A DNA stretch of 64,000 nucleotides, from positions 1,240,001 through 1,304,000 of the forward strand of contig NZ_JBANRL010000001.1 in assembly GCF_037154015.1 (NCBI RefSeq), in the 5' to 3' direction. The DNA is from Altererythrobacter aquiaggeris. GTDB lineage: Bacteria > Pseudomonadota > Alphaproteobacteria > Sphingomonadales > Sphingomonadaceae. This document shows, in pieces, positions 37,417 to 45,738 of this stretch (within the stretch, counting starts at the first letter, position 1; the number at the start of each line of letters is the position of its first letter). The notes beneath the pieces are model-generated. The model worked only from the letters and a program-made list of their open reading frames with translations, was not told where the DNA came from and did no database searches. The translations under genes and the position numbers were made by a program.

Positions 37417-38519
37417 GAGGCGCAGCAATCCGGTCAAAGGAATGGGCGCAGATCTGGCGCGATCCGGCCAGTTTGGGACTGGTCATTGTCCTCCCTCTGA
37501 TCCTCATATTTCTGTTCGGCAGCGCCATTTCGCTCGACACGGTCGGCACGGCAACCGGACTGGTGGACCGCGACAGAACGGCTACGTCGCGCGATCTGGT
37601 CGATAGCTTTACCGCGAACCGCTATTTCGAAATTCACGAGGCTGGCGAAATATCGCCGCTCAAAGACAAAATCGCGGCGGGCGGGCTGCGCGGTATCATC
37701 GTTATCCCCGATGGTTTTGAAGCCGCGGTGATTGGCGGGGGCAATGGCCGGGTCCAGCTGATCGCGGACGGATCGCAGCCCAATACAGCGGCATTTCTGG
37801 ATAGTCATATATCAGGGTTGCTGCAGAACTGGGCTGATGTGCAGGTTTCCGGGGCGGACACGAGGCGCGAGCCCGTTCTGGCACTCGCCACCCGCTATAT
37901 TTACAATCCGGGACTTGAAAGCCGCTTCATGCTGGTGCCGGGCGCGATCGCCATTGTGATGGCGATGATCGGATGTCTGCTCACCGCACTGGTGATGGCG
38001 CGCGAATATGAGCGCGGCACGATGGAGGGTCTGCTGTCCACCCCGCTTTCACCGTGGTCGCTGGTTGCCAACAAGATTGCGCCCTATTTTGTGATGGGAT
38101 TTGCTTCCACGGCATTGTGCGTTGCAGTGGCGATATTCTTTTACGGGCTGCCGCTGCGCGGATCGCTGTTTGCGCTTGTGCTGATCATAGCCGCCTTTCT
38201 TGCCGCAGTGCTGGCGCAAGGTTTGTGGATTTCATCAGTGACCAAAAACCAGTTTGCATCCATCCAGATGGCATTGCTGCTGGGCTATCTGCCGTCGCTG
38301 CTGCTTTCGGGTTTTCTGTTCGAGCTGGATTCCATGCCGGTTGTAATCAGGTGGTTCAGCTATCTGGTGCCCGCACGTTATCTGATACCACCATTGCAAA
38401 GTGTGTTTCTTGCCGGCGATATCTGGTCGGTATTTCTGCCGAATATCGCAATATTGCTCGCATTCGGGGGCTTTTTCATGCTGCGCGCCAGCGGTGCGAT
38501 AAAGCGCACAATCGTATGA
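37413..38519 (+). CDS. ABC exporter permease (YbhS type)
   Basis: ABC-2 family permease (368 aa). One N-terminal membrane helix (LGLVIVLPLILIFLFGSAI), a periplasmic domain (about 50-165) and a five-helix C-terminal domain with the cytoplasmic coupling element MAREYERGTMEGLLSTPLSP near 195 fit the YbhS/YhhJ layout. Starts at the ATG overlapping the ATPase stop; the next permease overlaps its stop as ATGA. Together with the second permease it should form the membrane channel. Confidence 0.88.
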   Translation: MRGAAIRSKEWAQIWRDPASLGLVIVLPLILIFLFGSAISLDTVGTATGLVDRDRTATSRDLVDSFTANRYFEIHEAGEISPLKDKIAAGGLRGIIVIPDGFEAAVIGGGNGRVQLIADGSQPNTAAFLDSHISGLLQNWADVQVSGADTRREPVLALATRYIYNPGLESRFMLVPGAIAIVMAMIGCLLTALVMAREYERGTMEGLLSTPLSPWSLVANKIAPYFVMGFASTALCVAVAIFFYGLPLRGSLFALVLIIAAFLAAVLAQGLWISSVTKNQFASIQMALLLGYLPSLLLSGFLFELDSMPVVIRWFSYLVPARYLIPPLQSVFLAGDIWSVFLPNIAILLAFGGFFMLRASGAIKRTIV

Positions 38520-39637
38520 CAGCGCTGGCGAACTGGCTTGGCGGTTTCTGGGCCATGGCCGCGAAGGAGCTGAAAATCGTCCTGCTTGACAAGCGGGCGC
38601 GCACGACGCTGATCATTTCGCCGATCATCCAGCTGATGCTGTACGGGATGGCCAGCACGCTGGAAGTCAGGAACTTCGATATCGGTGTGGTCAACCGCGA
38701 CAATGGCGTTGCCGCGCAGGAGGTGCTGTCCGGTCTGGCCGGCAGCCCCAACGTTCGCAAATTGATCTATTACCCGTCGATGGACGCGATGGCGGACGGG
38801 ATCGCCAGACGTGAAGTGATTGCAGGGCTTTCGCTGCCACCTGATTTGTCGCGCGATGTTGCCGCAGGCCGGACGGGTTCGGCCGGATTGCTGGTTGACG
38901 GTAGAAAAATCAATGCGGGACAGATCGTCGCAGGATATATCCAGACCATCATCCACCGCGCAGGTGCCGAGCTTGCGCCAGACGCTACGCGCGCGGGGCC
39001 GGAACTGGTCGCTGTAAACTGGTATAATCCCAACCTTGATTACCGCTGGTTTACGATGCCTGCCATGATTGCGATCATAACATCGGTGCTGGTAATTTCG
39101 ATTTCGGTCCACACCTTCGCGCGCGAGCGGGAGTTTGGCACAATCGATACGCTGCAGGTTTTGCCGCTGGGCGTAAGTCAGAAACTGCTTGGCAAGATCG
39201 TCCCCGCCTTTCTTGTCGGCTTGGGCAATGCGCTGTTTTACGTCCTCGTCATTCCGCTGTTCTTCGGGGTTCCGCTGATCGGGTCGCTGGCTTTGCTATT
39301 TGGTGCCGTGCTGTGTTTTTCGCTCGCTATGGCGGGGCTGGGGGTGGCAATTTCCTCCTTCGCGCGAACGCAGCAGCAGGCATTTCTGGTCGGCTTCATG
39401 GCGCTCACCCCGATGACATTGCTGGCCGGTTACGCCACTCCGGTCGATAATATGCCCGAATGGCTCCAATGGCTCGCCTGGATTAACCCGCTGCGGCATA
39501 TGCTTGAAATTTCGCAGGGAGTTTTTGTCAAGGATATTTCGCTTGTCCATGCGGCTGACAATATCGCCATGATGCTGGCTTTTGCGGCGGTATCCGTCGG
39601 TACGGCTTACACAATTCTCAAAACCAGGCTCGATTGA
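38516..39637 (+). CDS. ABC exporter permease (YbhR type)
   Basis: Second ABC-2 family permease (373 aa) with the same layout: N-terminal helix (TLIISPIIQLMLYGMAS), periplasmic domain, then a helical domain containing AREREFGTIDTLQVLPLG near 201 and PTLLAGYATPVDNMPEW-type exit loop near 300. The frame is open far upstream inside the first permease, but the real start is the ATG at 38516 overlapping that gene's stop. It completes the four-gene exporter; the substrate class cannot be told from sequence. Confidence 0.88.
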   Translation: MTALANWLGGFWAMAAKELKIVLLDKRARTTLIISPIIQLMLYGMASTLEVRNFDIGVVNRDNGVAAQEVLSGLAGSPNVRKLIYYPSMDAMADGIARREVIAGLSLPPDLSRDVAAGRTGSAGLLVDGRKINAGQIVAGYIQTIIHRAGAELAPDATRAGPELVAVNWYNPNLDYRWFTMPAMIAIITSVLVISISVHTFAREREFGTIDTLQVLPLGVSQKLLGKIVPAFLVGLGNALFYVLVIPLFFGVPLIGSLALLFGAVLCFSLAMAGLGVAISSFARTQQQAFLVGFMALTPMTLLAGYATPVDNMPEWLQWLAWINPLRHMLEISQGVFVKDISLVHAADNIAMMLAFAAVSVGTAYTILKTRLD

Positions 39638-39760
39638 CCGATACAGTGATTCGGTTCGTCGCATAGCTGAAATAAAAATTTGCCATGGGACTCCCGCCAA
39701 GGTTACTTTGTTTACCAGATATCCGTGGGCCGGTCTGACGGATGCTGAAAAGGGGGCAAT

Positions 39761-40720
39761 ATGGATCGTCAGTCGCTAGCGATTGATAACAATTCCGCAT
39801 CGGAGGATGCGCCGGGCGAGACAGCTTTTTTTGCCGAAAATGGCGCGGTTGACCAGTCCGGTCTGATATCTGCGCATCATTCGATTCCCGAAGATCTGTT
39901 CAAGCTCAAGCAGATCGATGTCAGTTACGAGGATGATGCAGAAACGCTGTGGTCCTATATGCGGCCTGAAGGCCGTCCCAGCTTTACCCCGTCGATGCTT
40001 GCCGATTTTGAACAATGGCAGCGCCTGATCACAGCCGGGTTTGGCCATGACAAGGTTCCGCTGCGCTTTCTGGTGCTTGGCAGCCGGGCGCCCGGGGTGT
40101 TCTGTTTTGGCGGTGATCTTGAATTGTTTCAGCAATTGATACGCAGCGGTGACCGCGATGCACTTGTGGAATATGGCCATCGTTGCTGCGCCATTCTGCA
40201 TCGCAACATCAGGGCACTGGATTTGCCGATGGTTACCGTAGGCCTGGTCGAAGGTGCTGCGCTTGGCGGCGGTTTCGAAGCCCTGTTGAGCTTTGATTTT
40301 ATCATTGCGGAACGCGGTGCGACATTCGGATTGCCCGAAATCATGTTCGGACTGTTCCCCGGCATGGGCGCGCACGCGATACTTTCCCGCAAAATCGGCA
40401 GTGCAATGGCCGAACGGCTTATGTTCTCCAATCAGACCTACACCGCTGAACAAATGTTTGATCTGGGGCTGGTTCACCGCCTGGCCGAACGGGGGGAAGG
40501 CCTGTCCGCCACGCAGGATTTCATCGCCAAGTCGGCGCGCCGCCACGCCGGGCTGGTTCACGCGAAAAAGGCCATGCGGATTGCGCAGCCTCTGGAACTT
40601 GACGAATTATACCGGATTACCGAGCTGTGGGCCGATGCAGCGCTGCAGTTACGCGAACAGGATTTGAAGGTCATGAGCCGGCTTGCCGCTGCGCAGGCGC
40701 GCCTGGCAAAAGCGGCCTGA
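39761..40720 (+). CDS. rpfF: RpfF-like crotonase (DSF-type signal synthase family)
   Basis: A 319-residue crotonase-fold enzyme that resembles RpfF, which makes cis-2-unsaturated fatty-acid signals (DSF) from acyl-ACP by thioesterase and dehydratase steps. RpfF-like segments are LWSYMRPEGRPSFTPSML near 65, PGVFCFGGDLELFQQLIRSG near 112, VEGAALGGGFEALLSFDFI near 162 and GLPEIMFGLFPGMGAH near 188. The two glutamates needed by RpfF are present in GGGFEA and GLPEI. About 40 extra N-terminal residues precede the fold. The start has an AGGGGG site five bases upstream. It has no rpfC/rpfG sensor partner here. A non-signalling enoyl-CoA hydratase cannot be excluded. Confidence 0.85.
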   Translation: MDRQSLAIDNNSASEDAPGETAFFAENGAVDQSGLISAHHSIPEDLFKLKQIDVSYEDDAETLWSYMRPEGRPSFTPSMLADFEQWQRLITAGFGHDKVPLRFLVLGSRAPGVFCFGGDLELFQQLIRSGDRDALVEYGHRCCAILHRNIRALDLPMVTVGLVEGAALGGGFEALLSFDFIIAERGATFGLPEIMFGLFPGMGAHAILSRKIGSAMAERLMFSNQTYTAEQMFDLGLVHRLAERGEGLSATQDFIAKSARRHAGLVHAKKAMRIAQPLELDELYRITELWADAALQLREQDLKVMSRLAAAQARLAKAA

Positions 40721-40723
40721 CCG

Positions 40724-40753
40724 AAACCCTTGTCTGGCCTTGAAGGGTTTTCT
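40724..40753 (+). terminator. rho-independent terminator of the rpfF-like gene
   Basis: Perfect eight-base stem AAACCCTT/AAGGGTTT (40724-40731 with 40743-40750) closed by an 11-base loop and followed by TCTT, three bases after the stop codon. The opposite-strand pirin gene ends at 40762, so it separates convergent units. Confidence 0.65.
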
Positions 40754-40761
40754 TACTGCCG

Positions 40762-41460
40762 CTACGCCGTATCGACCATCACCAGTTCGGCGTTGTCGAT
40801 CGCCTCGACGGTGATCGTCTCTTCGCCGGTCATGGCAATACCGTCGCGCGCCGCCGCCAGATGTCCGTTCACCCGGATATTGCCCTTCGGCGCGACCAGA
40901 TACAGATGCCTTGCGGGTTCGGCCTTATAGACCACCTTATCACCGGCCATAACCGTCGCCGCCAGCACTCTTGCATCGGCTCTGATCGGCAATGCGTCAT
41001 CGTTTTGAGGGTTACCGCTGGCGACAATCTGCCAGCTGCCCGACCGGTCGCTGGCGGGAAATTCGCGCTGGCCCCATGACGGCGTTTCACCACCGCGATC
41101 AGGTGTGATCCAGATCTGGAACAAGGTCGTGGGGCCATCCTCCAGATTGAATTCGGAATGCGTGATACCGGTACCCGCGCTCATGACTTGCACATCACCC
41201 GCCGTGGTCCGCCCTTCGTTACCCAGACTGTCCTTATGCGTTATCGCACCTTCGCGGACAAAGGTGATAATCTCCATATCGCCGTGGCTATGCGGCGGAA
41301 AACCGGATCCGGGCCCAATGGTATCATCATTCCAGACACGGATTTTGCCCCACTGCATCCGCGCAGGGTCGTAATAATTGGCAAAACTGAAATGATGCCG
41401 CGCATTCAGCCATCCGTGATCGGCGTGACCAAGCGTGCCGAAGGGTCTGATATCAATCAT
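40762..41460 (-). CDS. pirin-family bicupin protein
   Basis: Iron-binding cupin protein (232 aa) of the YhhW/pirin group; some members degrade quercetin. Metal ligands appear in GFPPHSHGDMEIITFV near residue 54 (two histidines and a glutamate) and in GTGITHSEFN near 97. A second, ligand-poor cupin half follows, as in YhhW. It faces the rpfF-like gene across a terminator. The cellular role is unknown. Confidence 0.9.
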   Translation of the reverse strand: MIDIRPFGTLGHADHGWLNARHHFSFANYYDPARMQWGKIRVWNDDTIGPGSGFPPHSHGDMEIITFVREGAITHKDSLGNEGRTTAGDVQVMSAGTGITHSEFNLEDGPTTLFQIWITPDRGGETPSWGQREFPASDRSGSWQIVASGNPQNDDALPIRADARVLAATVMAGDKVVYKAEPARHLYLVAPKGNIRVNGHLAAARDGIAMTGEETITVEAIDNAELVMVDTA

Positions 41461-41527
41461 AGATACTCTCGCATCGGCGGGGAGTGACCGCCGGAATGCG
41501 ATCTATTTGGGAGGCTTCCGGACGGTT

Positions 41528-42646
41528 TCAACCATCCTCGCCATGCCCCGCGGCCATGTACGCTTCGCTTTGCATTTCGATCAGCCGGCTTACGGTGCGT
41601 TCGAATTCAAAACTGCCGTCTCCCGCCTGATACAGGCCGGCGGGTTCTGCCGCAGCCGTGGCAAAAAGTTTGACCCTGTTTTCATAAAGTGCGTCGATCA
41701 GCGTTACGAAACGTGCGGCTTCATTACGGTCATCCGGACCCATTGCGGGAATGCCCACTATGATTACCGTATGATATGTCATTGCAATTGCGAGATAATC
41801 GCTTGCGCCGCGCGGTTGGCCGCACAGCCGTCTGAAGCTGAAAACAGCGACGCCTTTGAAACTTTTCGGGACATGCAACGTGCGGTTACCGCTGATCTGC
41901 AATTCGGCGGATGGGACATTGTCACTGTCGTCAGGGGGATAATCGGTAAGGCGGAAGAATGCTTCCGAGACTTGCCGGGTTGCCGCATCGCCAAGCGGGG
42001 TGTGCCAGCTGTCGATCCCTGCCAGACGCTCGAGCCGGTAATCAACCGGACCATTTAGCGGCAGAACGTCGAGCTGTTCGTCAATCAGATCGATGAATGG
42101 CAGGAAATGTTCGCGGTTGAGCCCGTCCTTGTACAGATCGCGGGGAGGGCGGTTGCTGGTGGTGACGATGCTCACCCCCTCGTCGCGTATCAGCGCAGTG
42201 AATAGCCGGCTCATGATCATCGCGTCCGCGCTGTTGTTGACGACCATTTCGTCAAACGCGAGACAGCGGATGCTTTCGGCCAGTTTGGCGGCCACAGGCG
42301 GGATCGGGTCGCCGCTTTCCTTGCTGCGTTCCTCGCGCAGTTCGGCGTGAACTTCCAGCATGAAGGCATGAAAATGGACCCGCCGCTTTTTGCCGATATC
42401 CAACGTTTCGTGGAACAGGTCCATCAGCATCGATTTGCCGCGACCTACACCGCCCCACATATAGACACCGCGCGGGATCGGCGTTTTGCCGCTGAAAATC
42501 CGGCTGACCAGACCGCGTCGTTGGGATTGTTCCTCAAGCGCTTGTTGCAACGCATCCAGACGGGCGGCAGCCGCCGCTTGCTCCTGATCGGGACGCAACT
42601 CGCCTGCGCTGACCAGAGCGTTATACCGCGCGAGCATCCCCGTCAT
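41528..42646 (-). CDS. zapE: cell division ATPase ZapE (AFG1-like)
   Basis: AFG1/ZapE-type P-loop ATPase (372 aa) that acts on the Z-ring under stress in E. coli. Walker A is VYMWGGVGRGKSMLMD near residue 66 and Walker B is IRCLAFDEMVV near 128; the family segments HFHAFMLEVH, VTTSNRPPRDLYKDGL and RFVTLIDALYENRVKLF are all present. The start was set at ATG 42646; a longer frame reaches 42802 inside the thioesterase gene. It is the last gene of a leftward sdhB-thioesterase-zapE unit. Confidence 0.93.
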   Translation of the reverse strand: MTGMLARYNALVSAGELRPDQEQAAAAARLDALQQALEEQSQRRGLVSRIFSGKTPIPRGVYMWGGVGRGKSMLMDLFHETLDIGKKRRVHFHAFMLEVHAELREERSKESGDPIPPVAAKLAESIRCLAFDEMVVNNSADAMIMSRLFTALIRDEGVSIVTTSNRPPRDLYKDGLNREHFLPFIDLIDEQLDVLPLNGPVDYRLERLAGIDSWHTPLGDAATRQVSEAFFRLTDYPPDDSDNVPSAELQISGNRTLHVPKSFKGVAVFSFRRLCGQPRGASDYLAIAMTYHTVIIVGIPAMGPDDRNEAARFVTLIDALYENRVKLFATAAAEPAGLYQAGDGSFEFERTVSRLIEMQSEAYMAAGHGEDG

Positions 42647-42659
42647 ATTACGCTGCCGG

Positions 42660-43118
42660 TCATCGCTGCGAAGGTTTGCGAATCGTACCCGCGTATGCTG
42701 CAACCCTGGCATCGCCCTGAACCACCAGCCCGCGCAGGAAGACCAGTCGGCGTGTCTCGCGCAGCACTTCGACAACCGCGTCCAGCGGCTGTGCCGGATC
42801 ACCCGCGCCGATGAACTGGGTTGAAAGCTCCAGCGTTACCGAACCTGCCGCATTGCCATCCAGCAGGATGCGGACACCGGCAAACAGTGAAATATCGATC
42901 AGACCGAGCGTTACCGCCCCATGCATATTGTCGAGCAAGTTGGTGTGTTTGCGCTCGGGAAACATCCGCAGACGCACGAAGTCGCCTTCACGCCGCACCC
43001 GCATCGGGCCCATCACCGCATGGTTGAACCGGGTCTTGTCGGCCAGATCCCAGACAAACCAGCCGGGTGCATCCTCGATTTCGCGATAGATGAACTCTTC
43101 GCCGGTCGCAGTCGGCAT
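42660..43118 (-). CDS. PaaI-family hot-dog thioesterase
   Basis: A 152-residue hot-dog fold thioesterase expected to hydrolyse acyl-CoA esters. The central LLDNMHGAVTLGLIDISLFAG helix (near 60-80) and SVTLELSTQFIGAG strand are typical of PaaI-like proteins, with an N/H-x-G arrangement near the active site (NMHGA). The start ATG overlaps the sdhB stop by one base (TGATG). Physiological substrate unknown. Confidence 0.85.
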   Translation of the reverse strand: MPTATGEEFIYREIEDAPGWFVWDLADKTRFNHAVMGPMRVRREGDFVRLRMFPERKHTNLLDNMHGAVTLGLIDISLFAGVRILLDGNAAGSVTLELSTQFIGAGDPAQPLDAVVEVLRETRRLVFLRGLVVQGDARVAAYAGTIRKPSQR

Positions 43119-43903
43119 CAAACGTGCTTTTCGACCTGCATTTTCTTGATTTCGGCGATTGCCTTGGCCGGGCTCAATCCCTTGGGGCAGACATTCGCGC
43201 AGTTCATGATTGTGTGGCAGCGATAGAGGCGGAACGGATCTTCCAGTTCCTCAAGCCTTTCGCCGGTCATCTCGTCGCGGCTGTCAGCCAGCCAGCGATA
43301 CGCCTGCAGCAGAATCGCCGGGCCGAGGAATTTGTCCGAATTCCACCAGTATGACGGGCAAGCTGTCGAACAGCACGCGCACAGGATGCATTCGTACAAA
43401 CCATCCAGTTTTTCGCGCTGCTCAGGCGTTTGCAGCCGTTCCCTGCCGCTGGGCGTAGGCGTCACTGTCTGCAGCCAGGGGCGGATTGACGCATATTGGG
43501 CGTAAAAATGGGTGAAGTCGGGCACGAGATCTTTCACCACTTCCATATGCGGCAGCGGCGTGATGCGGATCTCGCCGCCCAAATCTTCGATTGCAGTGGT
43601 GCAGGCCAACCCGTTTTTGCCATTGAGATTCATCGAGCAGGAACCGCAAATACCCTCGCGGCAGGACCGGCGAAAGGTGAGAGTGGGATCTATGTCGGAC
43701 TTGATCTTGATCAGCGCGTCCAGCACCATCGGTCCGCAATCGTCCAGATCGATCTCGAACCTGTCATAGCGCGGGTTTTCGCCGCTATCTGGATCGTAGC
43801 GGTAGATTTTGAATTTCTTCACTTTTCCCGCAGCAGCATCGGCCTGATGCACACGGCCCTGGCCGCTGATCTTGCTGTTTTTGGGGAGAGTGAAGGTAGC
43901 CAT
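43118..43903 (-). CDS. sdhB: succinate dehydrogenase iron-sulfur subunit
   Basis: Electron-transfer subunit of complex II (261 aa). The 2Fe-2S cysteines are in [18 protein letters not shown] near 80-95, the 4Fe-4S cysteines in [16 protein letters not shown] near 173, and the 3Fe-4S set in [14 protein letters not shown] near 230. The start ATG is preceded by a weak site. sdhC, sdhD and sdhA are not next to it: a rightward SDR gene lies upstream. It is followed by the thioesterase and zapE genes on the same strand. Confidence 0.97.
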   Translation of the reverse strand: MATFTLPKNSKISGQGRVHQADAAAGKVKKFKIYRYDPDSGENPRYDRFEIDLDDCGPMVLDALIKIKSDIDPTLTFRRSCREGICGSCSMNLNGKNGLACTTAIEDLGGEIRITPLPHMEVVKDLVPDFTHFYAQYASIRPWLQTVTPTPSGRERLQTPEQREKLDGLYECILCACCSTACPSYWWNSDKFLGPAILLQAYRWLADSRDEMTGERLEELEDPFRLYRCHTIMNCANVCPKGLSPAKAIAEIKKMQVEKHV

Positions 43904-44059
43904 TGATTTCTATCCTGTTTCGGTGCTGCAACTGATGCGCCGGTTGGTCACGACCTACTTAGCGATTGTGCGCCGCAAGACAAGCCGCGGAACGGGCCGG
44001 TATTTGATCTGTTCAATCCATGGGGTTTATTGGCGCGGCAGCGTATGGGATAGCACCGG

Positions 44060-44797
44060 ATGGTCGAAGCAGAGCAGCATAAGCAAACAGTGTGTATTTT
44101 CGGCGCCAGTGGCGGGATCGGCGCTGCGATGGTGCGGCTGCTGGCCGCGGAACCTGGCATCGGTTCGATCTATGCCGGATCGCGGTCCGGCAAGGTGCTT
44201 CGACATCCGAAAATTACCGGCTTTTCATTCGATCTGCTGCGCGAGAGATCGATTATGGAAGCCGCCGCGATGATGAAGCAGCAGCCGCCCGAACTGGTCA
44301 TTATCGCCACCGGGGCGCTGACACTGGAGGACGGAACAGGACCCGAAAAATCATACCGCGCGCTGGACGCACAGGCGATGGGCGAGATTATGGCGCTCAA
44401 CACGATTGGCCCGGCCTTGATTGCGAAACATATGCTCCCGGTGGTCCCGCGTGACCGGCGCGCCATATTGGCTGCGTTGTCGGCACGCGTTGGTTCGATT
44501 TCCGATAACCGGCTTGGCGGATGGCATTCCTACCGCGCCAGCAAGGCTGCACTCAATATGTTGATCCGCAATTTCGCCATTGAAATGGGACGTTCGCACA
44601 AACAGGCGATCATCGCCGGCCTGCACCCTGGTACAGTCGACACCGCACTGAGCGAGATGTTTCAGGGCAATGTAGCGGATGGAAAGTTATTTACGCCGGA
44701 ATATGCGGCGGAGCGACTGCTCGCAGTGCTGGATGGCCTGACGCCGCAGGATAGCGGAAGCGTTTTTGGCTGGGATGGAAAGCGTGTGCAAGAGTAG
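44060..44797 (+). CDS. short-chain dehydrogenase/reductase
   Basis: Classical SDR (245 aa) with NAD(P)-binding CIFGASGGIGAAMV near residue 11, NTIGPALIAKHMLP near 113 and the catalytic YRASKAALNMLIRNFAIEM near 157. The serine before tyrosine lies in LSARVGSISD. It resembles CsgA-like SDRs; the substrate is unknown. It is transcribed alone, divergent from sdhB across about 155 bases, and is followed by an A+T-richer stretch. Confidence 0.88.
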   Translation: MVEAEQHKQTVCIFGASGGIGAAMVRLLAAEPGIGSIYAGSRSGKVLRHPKITGFSFDLLRERSIMEAAAMMKQQPPELVIIATGALTLEDGTGPEKSYRALDAQAMGEIMALNTIGPALIAKHMLPVVPRDRRAILAALSARVGSISDNRLGGWHSYRASKAALNMLIRNFAIEMGRSHKQAIIAGLHPGTVDTALSEMFQGNVADGKLFTPEYAAERLLAVLDGLTPQDSGSVFGWDGKRVQE

Positions 44798-45160
44798 GAA
44801 GCCACTCTTTCGGTAATGCCCGGTTTGAAGGAGATGAAAACCAGAATCGGATTTTCCGCTAACGACCCGATTACGGACGTAGCAGCGTGTGCTTTTGGCC
44901 CCAAGAAGCGGACCTTCGATGCCCTGTCATTTCTTTCGGCTATACTCCCCCCACATCGAATATTGCGAGCCGGTCGCAACCTTTTTTGCGTAATCAATTT
45001 CGTTTAATGGGGAGCTTCGCCAGAAGCCTTTGATGCAACTGGCTACTCATGGGCTAAGTTTTTCAACCAACGCAGAACCAGCCGGAGAAGAGCATGGAGA
45101 CTGCGTAGCGTTGCAGTCGCTATATATCAATGTCGCTTGGATGTGAGGCTTAGATTTCAC
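44798..45160. other. non-coding stretch of unusual composition
   Basis: No credible gene is visible in these 363 bases; longer frames have no ribosome site or family. It looks richer in A and T than its neighbours. It contains a near-palindrome around GCTTTTGGCCCCAAGAAGC (about 44891-44909) and a likely terminator hairpin at 44963-44987. It may be a remnant repeat, but no second copy exists in this window. Confidence 0.4.
44963..44987 (+). terminator. probable rho-independent terminator
   Basis: Six-base stem TTGCGA/TCGCAA with a five-base loop GCCGG, followed by CCTTTTTT. It is 166 bases after the SDR stop, so it may end the SDR transcript or belong to a lost gene. Confidence 0.55.
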
Positions 45161-45604
45161 TTATTCAGCGTTGTACAATTTGCACCTGAACTCGTCTGGC
45201 CCAATTGAAAGAATAACGCCACTTCGCTCTGCTGTGACAACTAGATCGTCCATACCTTCGCGGGCAACTACGACGCTTTTCCCTTCGTAAATATAGGTCT
45301 GAATATTAAATCCTTCTGGAGTTTCTCCACCAAACTCGCCTTCGTTACCATAAATGCGAATTTGATCAGAAAAGCCGGGTTCGGATTTCAGGGACGGATC
45401 GCGTTCGGTAGGGTCTTGCTCCTTAAAGGCGCAAAGCGCGCTCGGAGTCGGGCTAAGCTCAAGGTCAGGCCAAGTTTCCCTTACCATACCGGCAGGTGTC
45501 TCAGCAGACCCTTCAGCAACGATCTCTTCATTTGGAACGTTTCGTGAGGGTTCTGTGCAGCTTAGCAAAAGCAGGGTTGCGAATGTGAATGGTAGAATTT
45601 TCAT
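45161..45604 (-). CDS. predicted lipoprotein of unknown function, A+T-richer
   Basis: A 147-residue protein. From the ATG at 45604 it reads MKILPFTFATLLLLSCTEPS, a lipoprotein signal with an LLSC lipobox (cysteine near residue 16). The mature part is acidic and strand-rich; no family was recognised. It holds two further cysteines (ALCAFKEQ and FRCKLYN). The codon choice looks less GC-biased than nearby genes, and it sits between a non-coding stretch and a truncated reading frame, which together suggest recently gained or rearranged DNA. Confidence 0.6.
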   Translation of the reverse strand: MKILPFTFATLLLLSCTEPSRNVPNEEIVAEGSAETPAGMVRETWPDLELSPTPSALCAFKEQDPTERDPSLKSEPGFSDQIRIYGNEGEFGGETPEGFNIQTYIYEGKSVVVAREGMDDLVVTAERSGVILSIGPDEFRCKLYNAE

Positions 45605-45666
45605 TTCGATCATTAGCAACTCACCTTTTCGTACAGACCAGATCGCATTGAGTTGGAGGAGGATGT

Positions 45667-45738
45667 ATGCTTAAACACATTACAACAGCTCTGGTTGCTA
45701 CCAGCGCGCTTGTAGCGCCCTTCCGTTCAGGGGACCGC
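45667..45738 (+). pseudogene. truncated start of a secreted-protein gene
   Basis: A strong GGAGGAGG site (45656-45663) precedes an ATG that reads MLKHITTALVATSALVAP, a good Sec signal peptide. At about 45727 the sequence becomes the antisense of the haloalkane dehalogenase 3' end. The frame stays open to 45963 but only as antisense. I read it as the 5' remnant of a gene cut by a rearrangement; translation of the remnant is possible but would produce an artefact. Confidence 0.5.

Noticed and set aside
38054-38515. Long N-terminal extension of the second permease
   Set aside because: It would overlap the first permease by more than 400 bases; the ATGA junction at 38516 and the family N-terminus show the true start.
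44816-45007. A 63-residue frame in the A+T-richer gap
   Set aside because: It has no ribosome site, no domain and spans the hairpin stretch; composition alone explains the open frame.
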